A stretch of DNA of 64,000 nucleotides from an uncultured Oscillospiraceae bacterium (GCA_934631005.1 CAKTXA010000002.1:94500-158499); one strand, 5' to 3'. Positions 33,683 through 43,047 are shown, counted from the stretch's first letter. Numbers and translations: made by a program. Notes: generated from the sequence alone by a model not told the origin.

Positions 33683-35131
33683 ATGGAAATCCAAACTGGC
33701 GCATTGATCATTGTTCTTGCGTACATGGTCGGCATGATGGTCGTCGGCTACGTTGTGGGCAAGATCAACATCAAGGGCAGCGCGGACTATCTCGTAGCGG
33801 GCCGCAGAATGGGTCTGTTCATGGTCGCGTTCTCGCTGTCCGCAAACAACATCGGCGGCGGCAGCACCACCGGCCTTGCGCAGAAAGCGTTCGGCGCGTG
33901 GGGCATCAGCGCGATCTGGTACGTCCTGGCGGCGTCGCTCGCCATGATCCCGCTGGCCTACTTCGCCCCCAAGATCCGTAAGACGATGGCTATCACGATC
34001 CCCGAGGTCGTCGGCCGCCGCTTCGGAAAGCTCTCCAGTAACTTCACGGCGGTGCTCAGCGTTCTGTCGCTGTTCTGCCTGACATCCTCGCAGATCGGCG
34101 CGTCCGGCGCGGTCATCAACGCGCTCATCCCGTCGATCCCGCTGAACGTGTGCCTGCTGCTGGCCGGCTTCGTCACCATCTTCTACACCACGTTCGGCGG
34201 CATGATCGCCGACCAGGTGTCCGACCTCATCCAGTTCGGCATCATCCTTGTAGGCCTTGCCATCGCAACGCCCATCGTCCTGAAGCACGCGGGCGGCTGG
34301 CAGGCGATCTCGGCGGCACTGCCGGGTGAAAAGCTGAACATGGCGCAGATCGGCTGGGCCTCCATCATCGGCTACTTCTTCAACTACTTCTGTACCTTCC
34401 TCTGCGGGCCGGAAATGGTCTCCCGCTTTGAGACGTGCAAGGATGAAAAGACCGCTGTCAAGGCGTCCTTCCTCTGCGCCATCCTCATGGCGGCCATGGC
34501 CATATTCCCCACGCTGCTGGGCCTTGCCGCTTACGCGCTGAAGGACCAGCTGCCTGCGCTGGCTGAAAACGGCTCCAACGCCATGATGATCGTCACCGGC
34601 ACCTACGCTCCCGGCATCGTCACGGGTCTCATCTCCGCCGCGATCATCTGCGCAACGATGTCCTCGGCCGACTCGAACCTGCTGTGTATGTCCACGATGA
34701 TCATCAACGACATCTACCCCGGCTTCGGCGGCAAGAAGAAGCTGAACGACAAGCAGACCATTTTCTACACCCGTCTGTGCAACGTCATCGCGGCGCTCGT
34801 CGCCATGGGCATTTCGATGTTCGGCGTGTCGCTCGTTGCGATGAACACCTTCGCCTTCGGCATCCGCTGCGCGGGCCCGTTCGCGGCCTACGGCCTCGGC
34901 CTTGCCGTTCCGAAGGCCACGAAGAACTCCGGCATGATCTCCATCTTCACCGGCACCATCGCCTTTGTTGTCTGGCAGATCCTGTCCAACGGCGGCACGC
35001 TGTGGTTTATGATGCCCGTCGTGTTCGGCAGCCTTGTGTCCGTCATCACGTTCTACATCGTGAACCTGATCGAGTGGAACCGCGGTGTGGCCGAGGCCCC
35101 GTCCGCCTACGCCATCGAGGAAGCCAAGTAA
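33683..35131 (+). CDS. Sodium:solute symporter (SSS family)
   Basis: This is a 482-residue membrane protein with about 13 hydrophobic segments. Family features seen include the N-terminal SADYLVAGRRMG, the sodium-site region FSLSANNIGGGSTTG, and ATMSSADSNLLCMSTMI matching the SSS signature near helix 8. It couples uptake of an organic solute (sugar, amino acid or carboxylate) to sodium. It is a single-gene unit with its own promoter and terminator, convergent with lysS. The substrate cannot be assigned. Confidence 0.92.
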   Translation: MEIQTGALIIVLAYMVGMMVVGYVVGKINIKGSADYLVAGRRMGLFMVAFSLSANNIGGGSTTGLAQKAFGAWGISAIWYVLAASLAMIPLAYFAPKIRKTMAITIPEVVGRRFGKLSSNFTAVLSVLSLFCLTSSQIGASGAVINALIPSIPLNVCLLLAGFVTIFYTTFGGMIADQVSDLIQFGIILVGLAIATPIVLKHAGGWQAISAALPGEKLNMAQIGWASIIGYFFNYFCTFLCGPEMVSRFETCKDEKTAVKASFLCAILMAAMAIFPTLLGLAAYALKDQLPALAENGSNAMMIVTGTYAPGIVTGLISAAIICATMSSADSNLLCMSTMIINDIYPGFGGKKKLNDKQTIFYTRLCNVIAALVAMGISMFGVSLVAMNTFAFGIRCAGPFAAYGLGLAVPKATKNSGMISIFTGTIAFVVWQILSNGGTLWFMMPVVFGSLVSVITFYIVNLIEWNRGVAEAPSAYAIEEAK

Positions 35132-35146
35132 AAACTCCACACGCAA

Positions 35147-35179
35147 AGGGCGCGCTGCATTGCGGCGCGCCCTCTTTTT
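35147..35179 (+). terminator. Terminator after the symporter
   Basis: AGGGCGCGC (35147-35155) pairs with GCGCGCCCT (35165-35173), followed by CTTTTT. Confidence 0.87.
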
Positions 35180-35192
35180 GCTCGTGGACAGA

Positions 35193-35223
35193 AAAAGCCG
35201 GAACGCAGGGCGTTCCGGCTTTT
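35193..35223 (-). terminator. Terminator after lysS
   Basis: AAAAGCCGGAACG and its exact complement form a 13-bp stem around a 5-base loop, with T-runs; it ends eight bases from the lysS stop. Confidence 0.88.
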
Positions 35224-35230
35224 GTCGGTT

Positions 35231-37168
35231 TTAGTACATTTTCGCACCCGCCGGGATGTGCGGGTCGAGCATCAGAAGGTGCAGCCGTTCCTCGCCGTTT
35301 TCGTGGTGAACAGCGGAGATGAGCATGCCCTCAGAGGCAATACCCATCATGGGTCTCGGCGGCAGATTTGTGATAGCGACGCACGTTTTTCCGACCAGTT
35401 CCTCCGGCTCGTAGTAATCGTGAATGCCGGAAAGGATCACTCTATCTGCTCCAGAACCGTCATCCAGCACGAATTTCAGGAGTTTTTTGGACTTTTTGAC
35501 TGCTTCGCAGGCTTTGACCTTCACAGCGCGGAAGTCGGATTTCGAGAACGTCTCAAAATCGACAAAGTCCTTGAACAGCGGCTCGATCTCGACCTTGGAG
35601 AAGTCGATGACCTCCTCTTTTTTGGCTTCTGCCGGAGCTGCATCAACCTTTGTATTTTCTTTCTTCGGAATATCCAGAGGCTTCATCGTGGGGAACAGGA
35701 TGACGTCGCGGATGGAGTCCGCGCCGGTGAAGAGCATGACCGCGCGGTCGATGCCCATGCCCATACCGCCCGTGGGCGGCATGCCGTATTCCAGCGCCGT
35801 GAGGAAATCCTCGTCGAGCATTTCGGTCTCGTCGTCGCCGCGCTCGCGCTGCTCGACCTGCTTCATAAAGCGTTCGCACTGGTCGATCGGGTCGTTGAGC
35901 TCGGAATAGGCGTTGCCCATCTCGCTGCGGCAGATGAAGAACTCAAAGCGCTCGGTCAGGCGGGGGTCGACGGGGCTGCGCTTTGTCAGCGGCGAGACCT
36001 CCACCGGGTACATCGTGATGAACGTCGGCTGCACCAGATGCTCCTCGACCTTCTGGTCAAAGCAGGCATACAGCGCGTTGCCCCACGTCTTTTCGGCGGC
36101 GTCCGCCAGCTCCACGCCCACGGCCTTCGCCGCGGCCACGGCCTCGGCGTTGTCGGTGATGGCGCCGAAGTCGACGCCGACGTACTTTTTCACAGCCTCG
36201 ATCATCGTCAGCCGCGGCCAGCCGGGCGTCAGGTCGATCTTCTCGCCCATCCACTCCAGCTCGTAGCTGCCGAGATATTTCTGCGCAAACGTCGTGTAAA
36301 CGCCCTCGGCGATGTCCATCATGTCGTGGAAATCGGCGTAGGCCTGATACAGCTCCACCGTTGTGAACTCGGGGTTGTGCTTGGGGTCCATGCCCTCGTT
36401 GCGGAAAATGCGGCCCACCTCGTACACGCGGTCCATCCCGCCCACGATCAGGCGCTTGAGCGGCAGCTCGGTGGCGATGCGCATGTACATGTCGATGTCG
36501 AGCGTGTTGTGGTGCGTGATGAACGGGCGCGCGGCCGCGCCGCCGGCGATGGTGTTCAGCACCGGCGTTTCGACCTCGATATAGCCCATATTGTCCAGAT
36601 AATCCCGCAGGTGCTTGATAAACTGCGAGCGGATGATAAAGTTGCGCTTGACCTCGGGGTTCACGATCAGGTCGACGTAGCGCTGACGGTAGCGCATCTC
36701 CTTGTCGGTCAGGCCGTGGAACTTTTCGGGCAGCGGCAGGAGGGATTTACTCAGCAGGGTGATCTTCTTCGCGCGCACGCTCATCTCGCCGCGCTGGGTG
36801 CGGAACACCTCGCCGTCGATGCCGAGGATGTCGCCGATGTCGTACTTTTTGAAGCGGTCATAGTCCGCCTCGTCCATCTCGTCCTTGCGGGCGTAGAGCT
36901 GGATACGGCCGGTCTTGTCCTGAATGTCGCAGAACGACACCTTGCCCATGCCGCGTTTGGACATCATGCGTCCCGCGATGGCAACCGGCTTCCCCTCCAT
37001 CTCGTCAAAATGGTCGCGGATGGTCTGGGCATTGCTGGTCACGACGAATTTTGTCAGCTGGAACGGGTCGCGTCCCTCCGCCTGCAGCTGCGCCAGCTTT
37101 TCGCGGCGGACCTTGATCTGATCGCCGACGGAAATCTCGCCCTGCACTTCCTGCTTACGTTCATCCAT
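35231..37168 (-). CDS. lysS: Lysyl-tRNA synthetase, class II, with C-terminal tRNA-binding domain
   Basis: This is a 645-residue protein. An N-terminal OB-fold anticodon-binding domain is followed by the class II catalytic core with motif 2 (EVGRIFRNEGMD) and motif 3 (GMGMGIDRAVMLF), ending near residue 500. After a charged linker, residues ~540-645 form a Trbp111/EMAPII-type OB domain (FSKSDFRAVKVKAC, NLPPRPMMGIASEGMLISA), usually seen at the end of MetRS. Standard bacterial LysRS is about 500 residues, so this is an extended form. It lies 20 bases after greA, the usual Firmicute order. Confidence 0.97.
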   Translation of the reverse strand: MDERKQEVQGEISVGDQIKVRREKLAQLQAEGRDPFQLTKFVVTSNAQTIRDHFDEMEGKPVAIAGRMMSKRGMGKVSFCDIQDKTGRIQLYARKDEMDEADYDRFKKYDIGDILGIDGEVFRTQRGEMSVRAKKITLLSKSLLPLPEKFHGLTDKEMRYRQRYVDLIVNPEVKRNFIIRSQFIKHLRDYLDNMGYIEVETPVLNTIAGGAAARPFITHHNTLDIDMYMRIATELPLKRLIVGGMDRVYEVGRIFRNEGMDPKHNPEFTTVELYQAYADFHDMMDIAEGVYTTFAQKYLGSYELEWMGEKIDLTPGWPRLTMIEAVKKYVGVDFGAITDNAEAVAAAKAVGVELADAAEKTWGNALYACFDQKVEEHLVQPTFITMYPVEVSPLTKRSPVDPRLTERFEFFICRSEMGNAYSELNDPIDQCERFMKQVEQRERGDDETEMLDEDFLTALEYGMPPTGGMGMGIDRAVMLFTGADSIRDVILFPTMKPLDIPKKENTKVDAAPAEAKKEEVIDFSKVEIEPLFKDFVDFETFSKSDFRAVKVKACEAVKKSKKLLKFVLDDGSGADRVILSGIHDYYEPEELVGKTCVAITNLPPRPMMGIASEGMLISAVHHENGEERLHLLMLDPHIPAGAKMY

Positions 37169-37188
37169 AATTCTCTTCCCCTGTATCT

Positions 37189-37662
37189 TTATTTCTCTAC
37201 GGTCAAAACCTTATACTGCATCATGCCCACGGGCGCTTCGATCTCCACGACGTCGCCGGCCTTATGGCCGAGCATCGCGCGGCCGAACGGCGAATCGTCG
37301 GAGATGCGGCACTCCATGGGGTTGGCCTCCTGCGAGCCGACGATGGCGTACAGCTCCTCGTCGCCCGTCTCCATATCCTGCACCTTGATGGTGCAGCCGA
37401 GGCCGATCGTACCGGCGGGCTCCTCTGACTCGTCGATGATCACGGCGTGCGCCAGGATATTTTCCACCTCGGCAATGCGGCCATAGAGCTTCGCCTGCTC
37501 GTTTTTCGCTTCGTCGTATTCGCTGTTTTCCGAAAGATCGCCGAAGGAGCGCGCTTCCTTGATCTGCTCCGCGACTTCCTTCTCGCGCGTGGTTTTCAGA
37601 TAATTGAGTTCCTGCTCCAGCTCTTTGAGGCGGAGCGTGCTGATCTTGAATTCCTTCGCCAT
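37189..37662 (-). CDS. greA: Transcription elongation factor GreA
   Basis: The 157-residue protein has the N-terminal coiled coil with the acidic tip (GDLSENSEYDEAK) and the C-terminal FKBP-like domain ending IEAPVGMMQYKVL. GreA stimulates RNA cleavage by backtracked polymerase. The start at 37662 has GGAAGGA nine bases upstream; an ATG at 37701 lies close behind the -10 box and is rejected. It is cotranscribed with lysS from the promoter at 37732-37760. Confidence 0.97.
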   Translation of the reverse strand: MAKEFKISTLRLKELEQELNYLKTTREKEVAEQIKEARSFGDLSENSEYDEAKNEQAKLYGRIAEVENILAHAVIIDESEEPAGTIGLGCTIKVQDMETGDEELYAIVGSQEANPMECRISDDSPFGRAMLGHKAGDVVEIEAPVGMMQYKVLTVEK

Positions 37663-37731
37663 GATAACATTCCTTCCAAAAGCTAAGTCTATTGTGGGCA
37701 TTTTCCAAAGAATACCCCGATAATCAGTGCG

Positions 37732-37760
37732 ATTATAGCCTGCAAGGCCGCTGCTGTCAA
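37732..37760 (-). promoter_or_regulatory. Sigma-A promoter of greA-lysS
   Basis: Perfect TTGACA (37755-37760) and TATAAT (37732-37737) on the minus strand, 17-base spacer. The -35 hexamer overlaps the ctpA stop codon. Confidence 0.92.
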
Positions 37761-38944
37761 GCTATTTTCTCCCGCAGCAGCTCCAGCGCCGCCTGCAGCT
37801 GCGCGTCGTCCCCCGGCGCAAGCTGCCCATAGTACAGCGCCGCATAGTCCTCGTCGCTCAGATCGACCAACACATCCGGCGTGATGCCCACGTCCGTCAG
37901 GCTCTTTCCCTGCGGCGTAAAATACTTGCCGGTGGAGATATTGAGGAACGACCCGTCGGAGAGCACGAAGCCGTTTTGGTAGCTGCCCTTGCCGACCGTG
38001 CCCGTTCCCACGACCTGCGCCGCGCCGTATTCCTGCAGCGCGGCGGCAAAATATTCTGCCGCGGAATAGGAGTCCTCATTCACGAGCACCGCCATCGGCA
38101 GGTCTACGCACGCGGCGTCGGAGTAGTCCGTCTCTTCATTTCCCCGGAAATCCACGCTCTTGAAGATCACGCCCTCCGGCAGCAGATAGTCGAGCACCTT
38201 CACGAGCTCTTCCTGATAGCCGCCGGGGTTGAAGCGCACGTCAAACAGCAGCGCCTTCGCGCCCGCGTTCGTCACATCCTCGATGCAGGCAATGACCTCA
38301 TCGGCGCAGCGCTCGTCAAAATTCACGATGGAGATGTAGCCCACGTCGCCATCCAGCAGCTCGCCAGCCGCGACCAGCGTTTCGATCGTGCCGCGCGTCA
38401 CGTCCAGCTCCAGCGTCTCGCCGTCTCGCAGCAGCTCCAGATGCACGCTCGTGCCTTCCTCGCCGCGCACGACGTTGCGCGTGCCGTCCATGCCGAGCTC
38501 CAGTGTGGACTGGTCCTCCACGCGGACGATGATGTCGTCCACCTGAATGCCCGCCGCCTCGGCGGGGCCGCCGGCGGTCACGGTCTCGATGCGCATGCCG
38601 CCCGCTTCCTCGTCGGTCAAAATCGTCACGCCGATGCCGACGTAGGCGTTGTTGACCGTTTCCAGATAGTCGGCGTATTCGTCGGCCGAGAGGTAATAGC
38701 TCCAGCGGTCGCCGTTCGCCTCCACCAGCGCGGCGGCCGCGGCGTCGGACATGGCGCTCTCGTCATACTCGTCGACGAAATAGTAGTCCATATACTCCAT
38801 GATCTCGTCGATCTTCTCCCCTGCCGCGGACTGCGCCTGCGGCGCGGTCAGGCGCTGGGCCTCATGGAGCGTGATGAAAAACGTCGCGCCGATCGCGCAG
38901 ACAAACAGGAACGCGATCAGCAGGACCTTGGCAGTTTTCTTCAA
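37757..38944 (-). CDS. S41-family C-terminal processing peptidase (CtpA/CtpB type)
   Basis: The 395-residue protein has an N-terminal membrane anchor (residues ~6-26), a PDZ domain from about 95 to 170, and an S41 catalytic domain with the serine in NEDSYSAAEYF and the lysine in GTVGKGSYQNG, forming the Ser-Lys dyad. It acts outside the membrane, trimming or degrading proteins from their C-termini. The start is TTG at 38944 with GAGGTG upstream. It ends the ftsE-ftsX-M23 cluster, so regulated turnover of the M23 protein is a reasonable hypothesis. Confidence 0.93.
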   Translation of the reverse strand: MKKTAKVLLIAFLFVCAIGATFFITLHEAQRLTAPQAQSAAGEKIDEIMEYMDYYFVDEYDESAMSDAAAAALVEANGDRWSYYLSADEYADYLETVNNAYVGIGVTILTDEEAGGMRIETVTAGGPAEAAGIQVDDIIVRVEDQSTLELGMDGTRNVVRGEEGTSVHLELLRDGETLELDVTRGTIETLVAAGELLDGDVGYISIVNFDERCADEVIACIEDVTNAGAKALLFDVRFNPGGYQEELVKVLDYLLPEGVIFKSVDFRGNEETDYSDAACVDLPMAVLVNEDSYSAAEYFAAALQEYGAAQVVGTGTVGKGSYQNGFVLSDGSFLNISTGKYFTPQGKSLTDVGITPDVLVDLSDEDYAALYYGQLAPGDDAQLQAALELLREKIA

Positions 38945-38973
38945 GCGGGCACCTCATTTCGCGGAAAAATCTC

Positions 38974-39000
38974 CCCCACAGCCCGTTTGGGGCTGTGGGG
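38974..39000 (-). terminator. Hairpin between the M23 gene and ctpA
   Basis: CCCCACAGCCC pairs with GGGCTGTGGGG across a 5-base loop; ATTTTT follows a few bases after on the minus strand. It could partly terminate or attenuate transcription into the protease gene, since no ctpA promoter was found. Confidence 0.6.
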
Positions 39001-39024
39001 CGAGGTTTTGTGCGGTGTTATGTT

Positions 39025-40290
39025 TTACGAAAGCGAGATGTAATTCATCGGGTTCACGTTCGAGCCGTTATAAAGGATCTCGAAGTGCAGGTGCGCGCCG
39101 GTCGTCCAGCCGGACAGGCCGACATGGCCGATGACCTGCCCCTGCGTCACATAGTCGCCGACCGAGACCTCATTGCTTACCATATGCGCATACAGGCTGG
39201 AATATCCGTCGCCATGGTTGATGGTCAGATAGTAGCCGTTGGCCTCGCCGTAGGACGACGCGGTGACCGTACCGCTCTTGGTGGCATAAATTTCAGTGTT
39301 CATGCCGGAGCCGAGGTCCACGCCGGTGTGATTGCTCTGATAGCCGTAAATCGGGTGGGTGCGCGGGCCGTAGGCGCACGTCACGCCGTTGGACCACGCC
39401 AGCGGGAACAGGAAGCCGCCCGTTGCCGTCGCGCCGGCGGAATTGGGGTTAGCCTTATTGTTGTTCGCCTTGTTCTGCGCCGCGATCCGCGCCGCCTCTT
39501 CCTTGGACAGGGCGTTGAAATACGCTGTTTCTGTCCGCTTGATGGTCTCGCGCAGCTCGTCCTCCGCCGCCTCAGCTGCCTTGTAGTCCTCCGACAGCGC
39601 GGCGTATTCCACCTGCATCTGCAGAATCATCTTGTTCGATTCCTCACGCTGCTGCTCCTGCAGGGTCTGCTGCTCGTTCAGCTCCTGCTCGGTCTGCTCC
39701 AGCTCCTGCCGCTGCTGCTCCAGCTCCGTGCGCTCACGCTCCACAGCCGCCGTCGCTTCGGCCAGCTGCTCGAGGATGAGCTGATCGGACTTTGCGATCT
39801 CGCGGATCATATCCACGCGGTCGAGAAGGTCGGAGAAGCTGCTCGCCTGGAACAGGATCGACCAGTACGAAACAGAGCCCGTCTCCTCCATGGAGCGTAG
39901 GCGCGTGCGGTACTGCTCCTGCAGCTGGGCCTCGGCGTCCTGCGCAGCTTCCAGCTCCTTCTGCTTCTCGGCGATCAGCAGGCTGTACTGCTGCACCTGC
40001 GCGTGCAGATTGTTGATGGTGGTGCGGGTGATCTCCATCTGCTGATCGAGATCCGCCTTCTGCTGCACGAGCGTCTGCGTTTTGCTCTGGTTCTGCTCGA
40101 TGCTGGCCTCGAGCGCGTCGCTCTTGGCCTTGATCTCACTCTGCTCGGCGCGCAGCGCTTCGAGCTCCTTGAGAATTTCCTTGGAGCTGGCCGCGCCGAC
40201 CACGAGCGTCAGCGCATACGCCACCAGCGACAATACCATCACAACGGCCAGAATGATACACACCAGCCGCGTCAGTTTTCGTTGCTTCAT
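39025..40290 (-). CDS. M23-family metallopeptidase with coiled coil (EnvC/PcsB-like murein hydrolase or activator)
   Basis: This is a 421-residue protein with an N-terminal signal/anchor helix (residues ~8-33), a long glutamine/glutamate-rich coiled coil (about 38-265) and a C-terminal M23 domain. The zinc-site residues are present: HTGVDLG supplies H and D, and HLHFE supplies the second metal histidine, with HM in SLYAHM also conserved; so it is potentially active, unlike EnvC. It lies 15 bases after ftsX. Its architecture matches proteins activated by FtsEX through the coiled coil. Confidence 0.93.
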   Translation of the reverse strand: MKQRKLTRLVCIILAVVMVLSLVAYALTLVVGAASSKEILKELEALRAEQSEIKAKSDALEASIEQNQSKTQTLVQQKADLDQQMEITRTTINNLHAQVQQYSLLIAEKQKELEAAQDAEAQLQEQYRTRLRSMEETGSVSYWSILFQASSFSDLLDRVDMIREIAKSDQLILEQLAEATAAVERERTELEQQRQELEQTEQELNEQQTLQEQQREESNKMILQMQVEYAALSEDYKAAEAAEDELRETIKRTETAYFNALSKEEAARIAAQNKANNNKANPNSAGATATGGFLFPLAWSNGVTCAYGPRTHPIYGYQSNHTGVDLGSGMNTEIYATKSGTVTASSYGEANGYYLTINHGDGYSSLYAHMVSNEVSVGDYVTQGQVIGHVGLSGWTTGAHLHFEILYNGSNVNPMNYISLS

Positions 40291-40305
40291 AGTGTCCCTC
40301 CCGTG

Positions 40306-41193
40306 TCAGACCTTCAGGAACTTTCGGATAGAGAGCAGACCGCCCAGCACGCCGACCGCGAGACCCGCGATGGCGTACACAATGGCCACCAGCTCCACCA
40401 CGTCCGCAAACGGGACGATCTGGAAGAGCTTCAGCGTGTCGACCTTCGTGATGCTGCTCTGCAGGAAGTCATAAAGCCCCCACTGCAGGAAAAAGCCGAT
40501 GAGCGACCCGAACAGGCCGAGGATCAGGCCCTCCACCACAAACGGCAGGCGGATGAAGCTGTCGGTCGCGCCGACCATCTTCATAATGGCGATCTCCTCC
40601 TTGCGGTCATACATCGAGAGCTTGACCGTATTGGAGATGATGAACAGCGATACCACGAACAGCACCGCGATGATGATGCCCGAGGCGATGTTCATCACCC
40701 GCTGCACCATCTGGAAGCCGTTTGCGATCTCGTAGTGGGCGTTCACGTCGTCCACACCGTCGATCTTCTTGATCTCTTCGACCGTCTGCTTGATGAGCGA
40801 CGAATCCTCCAGCGTGACCACATACCGGTCACGCAGGACGCTGGCATCCAGCCCGTCAAACAGGCGGGCGTCCTGCTGCTCGTCCACAAAATCGTCCAGC
40901 GCCTTCTGGCGGCTGACGAACTCTGCGTTGCGGACGTTGGAGATCATATTGATCTGCGAGCCGACGCTCTTGGCCTCGGCCGCGGAGTAGCTGTCGTCGA
41001 TGTACACGAGGATCTGATTTTCCCGCTCCAGGTCCACGACCATGTTGTGCAGGTTATACAGTACCAAACTGAACGTGCCCATGATGAGCAGGCACGCCAC
41101 CGTCACGCAGATGGACGTGACCGAGCGGAAGCCGTGCCGGAAGATGCCCCGGAAGCCCTCCCGCAGCAAATATCCGATATTATTCTTCTTCAT
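40306..41193 (-). CDS. ftsX: Cell division ABC transporter permease-like subunit FtsX
   Basis: The 295-residue protein has a helix near residues 22-45, an extracellular loop of about 120 residues, and three further transmembrane helices at the C-terminus, the FtsX layout. FtsX transmits ATP hydrolysis by FtsE to periseptal murein hydrolases. It overlaps ftsE by 14 bases and is followed by the M23 protein, its likely partner. Confidence 0.96.
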   Translation of the reverse strand: MKKNNIGYLLREGFRGIFRHGFRSVTSICVTVACLLIMGTFSLVLYNLHNMVVDLERENQILVYIDDSYSAAEAKSVGSQINMISNVRNAEFVSRQKALDDFVDEQQDARLFDGLDASVLRDRYVVTLEDSSLIKQTVEEIKKIDGVDDVNAHYEIANGFQMVQRVMNIASGIIIAVLFVVSLFIISNTVKLSMYDRKEEIAIMKMVGATDSFIRLPFVVEGLILGLFGSLIGFFLQWGLYDFLQSSITKVDTLKLFQIVPFADVVELVAIVYAIAGLAVGVLGGLLSIRKFLKV

Positions 41194-41869
41194 TGATATA
41201 GTACCCGTCCATTCCGTCGCTGATGATAAGACCGTCCTTAATGGCGATCACGCGCTTGGTAAAGCGGTTGACCAGCTCTTTTTCATGCGTGACGACCATG
41301 ACCGTGGTGCCGAGGGCGTTGATCTGCTCCAGCAGCATCATAATTTCCAGCGAGCGCGCGGGGTCGAGGTTGCCCGTGGGCTCGTCGGCGATGATGACGC
41401 TGGGGTTATTGACCAGCGCACGGGCGATGGCCACACGCTGCTGTTCGCCGCCGGACAGCTCCCGCGGCAGGCGGCGGCCCTTATTCTCCAGCCCGACCAG
41501 GTCCAGCACATACGGCACGCGCTTTTTGATCTCGTTTTCCGACGCGCCGATCACGCGCATGGCGAACGCCACGTTGTCATAGACGTTTTTGTTGTCGATC
41601 AGCCGGAAGTCCTGAAAGATGACGCCGAGCGTGCGCCGCAGATACGGCACCGCGCGCGGGCGGATCTTTTCCAGTACAAAGCCGTTGACCGTCAGGCTCC
41701 CGCTGGTGGGCTTGAGTTCCGCCGTGAGAAGCTTGATGATGGTGGACTTGCCCGACCCCGAGGGGCCGACCAGAAATACGAACTCCCCGTCCTCGATCTT
41801 CATGGACACGCCGTTGAGCGCGCGCGTGCCGATCTCGTAGGTTTTCGTAATGTCAACTAATTCAATCAT
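41180..41869 (-). CDS. ftsE: Cell division ATP-binding protein FtsE
   Basis: The 229-residue ABC ATPase has Walker A GPSGSGKSTI, signature LSGGEQQRVAIARAL, Walker B VIIADEPTGNLDP and H-loop VTHEK. Together with FtsX it controls peptidoglycan hydrolysis at division sites. GGGAG lies six bases before the ATG. It follows the PucR-type regulator by 35 bases with no promoter visible between them. Confidence 0.97.
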   Translation of the reverse strand: MIELVDITKTYEIGTRALNGVSMKIEDGEFVFLVGPSGSGKSTIIKLLTAELKPTSGSLTVNGFVLEKIRPRAVPYLRRTLGVIFQDFRLIDNKNVYDNVAFAMRVIGASENEIKKRVPYVLDLVGLENKGRRLPRELSGGEQQRVAIARALVNNPSVIIADEPTGNLDPARSLEIMMLLEQINALGTTVMVVTHEKELVNRFTKRVIAIKDGLIISDGMDGYYINEEE

Positions 41870-41904
41870 GGTATTCTCCCAAACTTACGGTCGCGCGGGC
41901 AGGA

Positions 41905-42999
41905 TCAGGCGATGCGGTTCTCCCGCGAGACAAGGTATTTCTTGACCATGAGCGCCACCTTGAAGATGATCGCATCGTCAAATTCGCGCAGATCGAGCCC
42001 CGTGAGCTTCTTGATCTTTTCCAGCCGGTAGACCAGCGTGTTGCGGTGCACGAACAGCTTCCGCGACGTCTCGGAGACGTTGAGGTTGTTCTCAAAGAAC
42101 TTGTTGATCGTGAACAGCGTTTCCTGATCGAGCGTGTCGATGGAGTTCTTCTTGAATACCTCCGACAGGAAGATCTCGCACAGCGTGGTCGGCAGCTGGT
42201 AGATGAGCCGCCCGATGCCGAGGTTTTCGTAATTGATGATGGTCTTTTCGGTGTCGAACACCTTGCCCACCTCAATGGCGACCTGTGCTTCCTTATATGC
42301 GTCGGCAAGCTCCCGCAGATGGCTCGAGACCGTGCCGATGCCGATGACCGTTTTGATGAACAGCTCGGATTTGAGCGTTTCCTCGATCTGCCGGGCGATG
42401 GCCGCCAGCTCCTCGCGCTCGGTGTTCGGCAGGATCTGCTTGACGAGCGCGATGTCGTTTTCGTTGATGCTCAGCACAAAGTCCTGCTGCCGGTCGGGGA
42501 ACATGCCCGCGATCACGTCCACCGCCGCGATGTCCGCGCGGCTGACCTGCCGGATGAGGAACACCGCGCGCGGCACATCGGTGACGAAGTGCAGCTCCTT
42601 GGCGCGGATGTAAATATCGCCGGGCAGGATGTTGTCGGTGATGATGTTCTTGACGAACGTCCCCTTGTCGTGCTTTTCCTCGTAGTGGATCTTGGCACCG
42701 TTAAGCGCGACGTAGGCCATGACGCACAGGCTGTGCGCCAGCTCGTCGTCGCCCTCGGCAAAAACGGCGTAGTCAAAGTACGCGCTCCAGTTGACGAGCG
42801 GCTTGAAGGTCTTATGATCGACTGTTACGATCGAATCCGGCGTGCTGTTCAGGCGAATGACCGCCTCCGGCCATTTTTCGCCGATCATGGATGTGTCGCT
42901 GCACGCAATGACGTTACTGTCCGCGTCGATCACGCCGATCACACGGTCGGTGGCCTCCTTCATCTGAACGATCACGCTCTGGAACATACGGCTGGACAT
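41905..42999 (-). CDS. PucR/CdaR-type transcriptional regulator
   Basis: This is a 364-residue protein. The N-terminal ~120 residues resemble a CdaR-like sensing domain (IGVIDADSNVIACSD), the middle is a GGDEF-like region, and the C-terminus is an HTH_30 domain (LNVSETSRKLFVHRNTLVYRLEKI). These regulators respond to small molecules such as sugar diacids or purines; no such pathway is next door. The start at 42999 has AGGGAGG eight bases upstream. It directly precedes ftsE in the same orientation, so it may be cotranscribed with the division genes. Confidence 0.88.
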   Translation of the reverse strand: MSSRMFQSVIVQMKEATDRVIGVIDADSNVIACSDTSMIGEKWPEAVIRLNSTPDSIVTVDHKTFKPLVNWSAYFDYAVFAEGDDELAHSLCVMAYVALNGAKIHYEEKHDKGTFVKNIITDNILPGDIYIRAKELHFVTDVPRAVFLIRQVSRADIAAVDVIAGMFPDRQQDFVLSINENDIALVKQILPNTEREELAAIARQIEETLKSELFIKTVIGIGTVSSHLRELADAYKEAQVAIEVGKVFDTEKTIINYENLGIGRLIYQLPTTLCEIFLSEVFKKNSIDTLDQETLFTINKFFENNLNVSETSRKLFVHRNTLVYRLEKIKKLTGLDLREFDDAIIFKVALMVKKYLVSRENRIA

Positions 43000-43047
43000 G
43001 GAATCGCCCTCCCTATCATAATGCCTTTTACACAAATGAGCATTGAC

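Noticed and set aside
33617..35146. 509-codon minus-strand frame opposite the sodium symporter
   Set aside because: The plus-strand protein has clear SSS signatures, promoter, ribosome site and terminator; the antisense product is D/H/R-rich.
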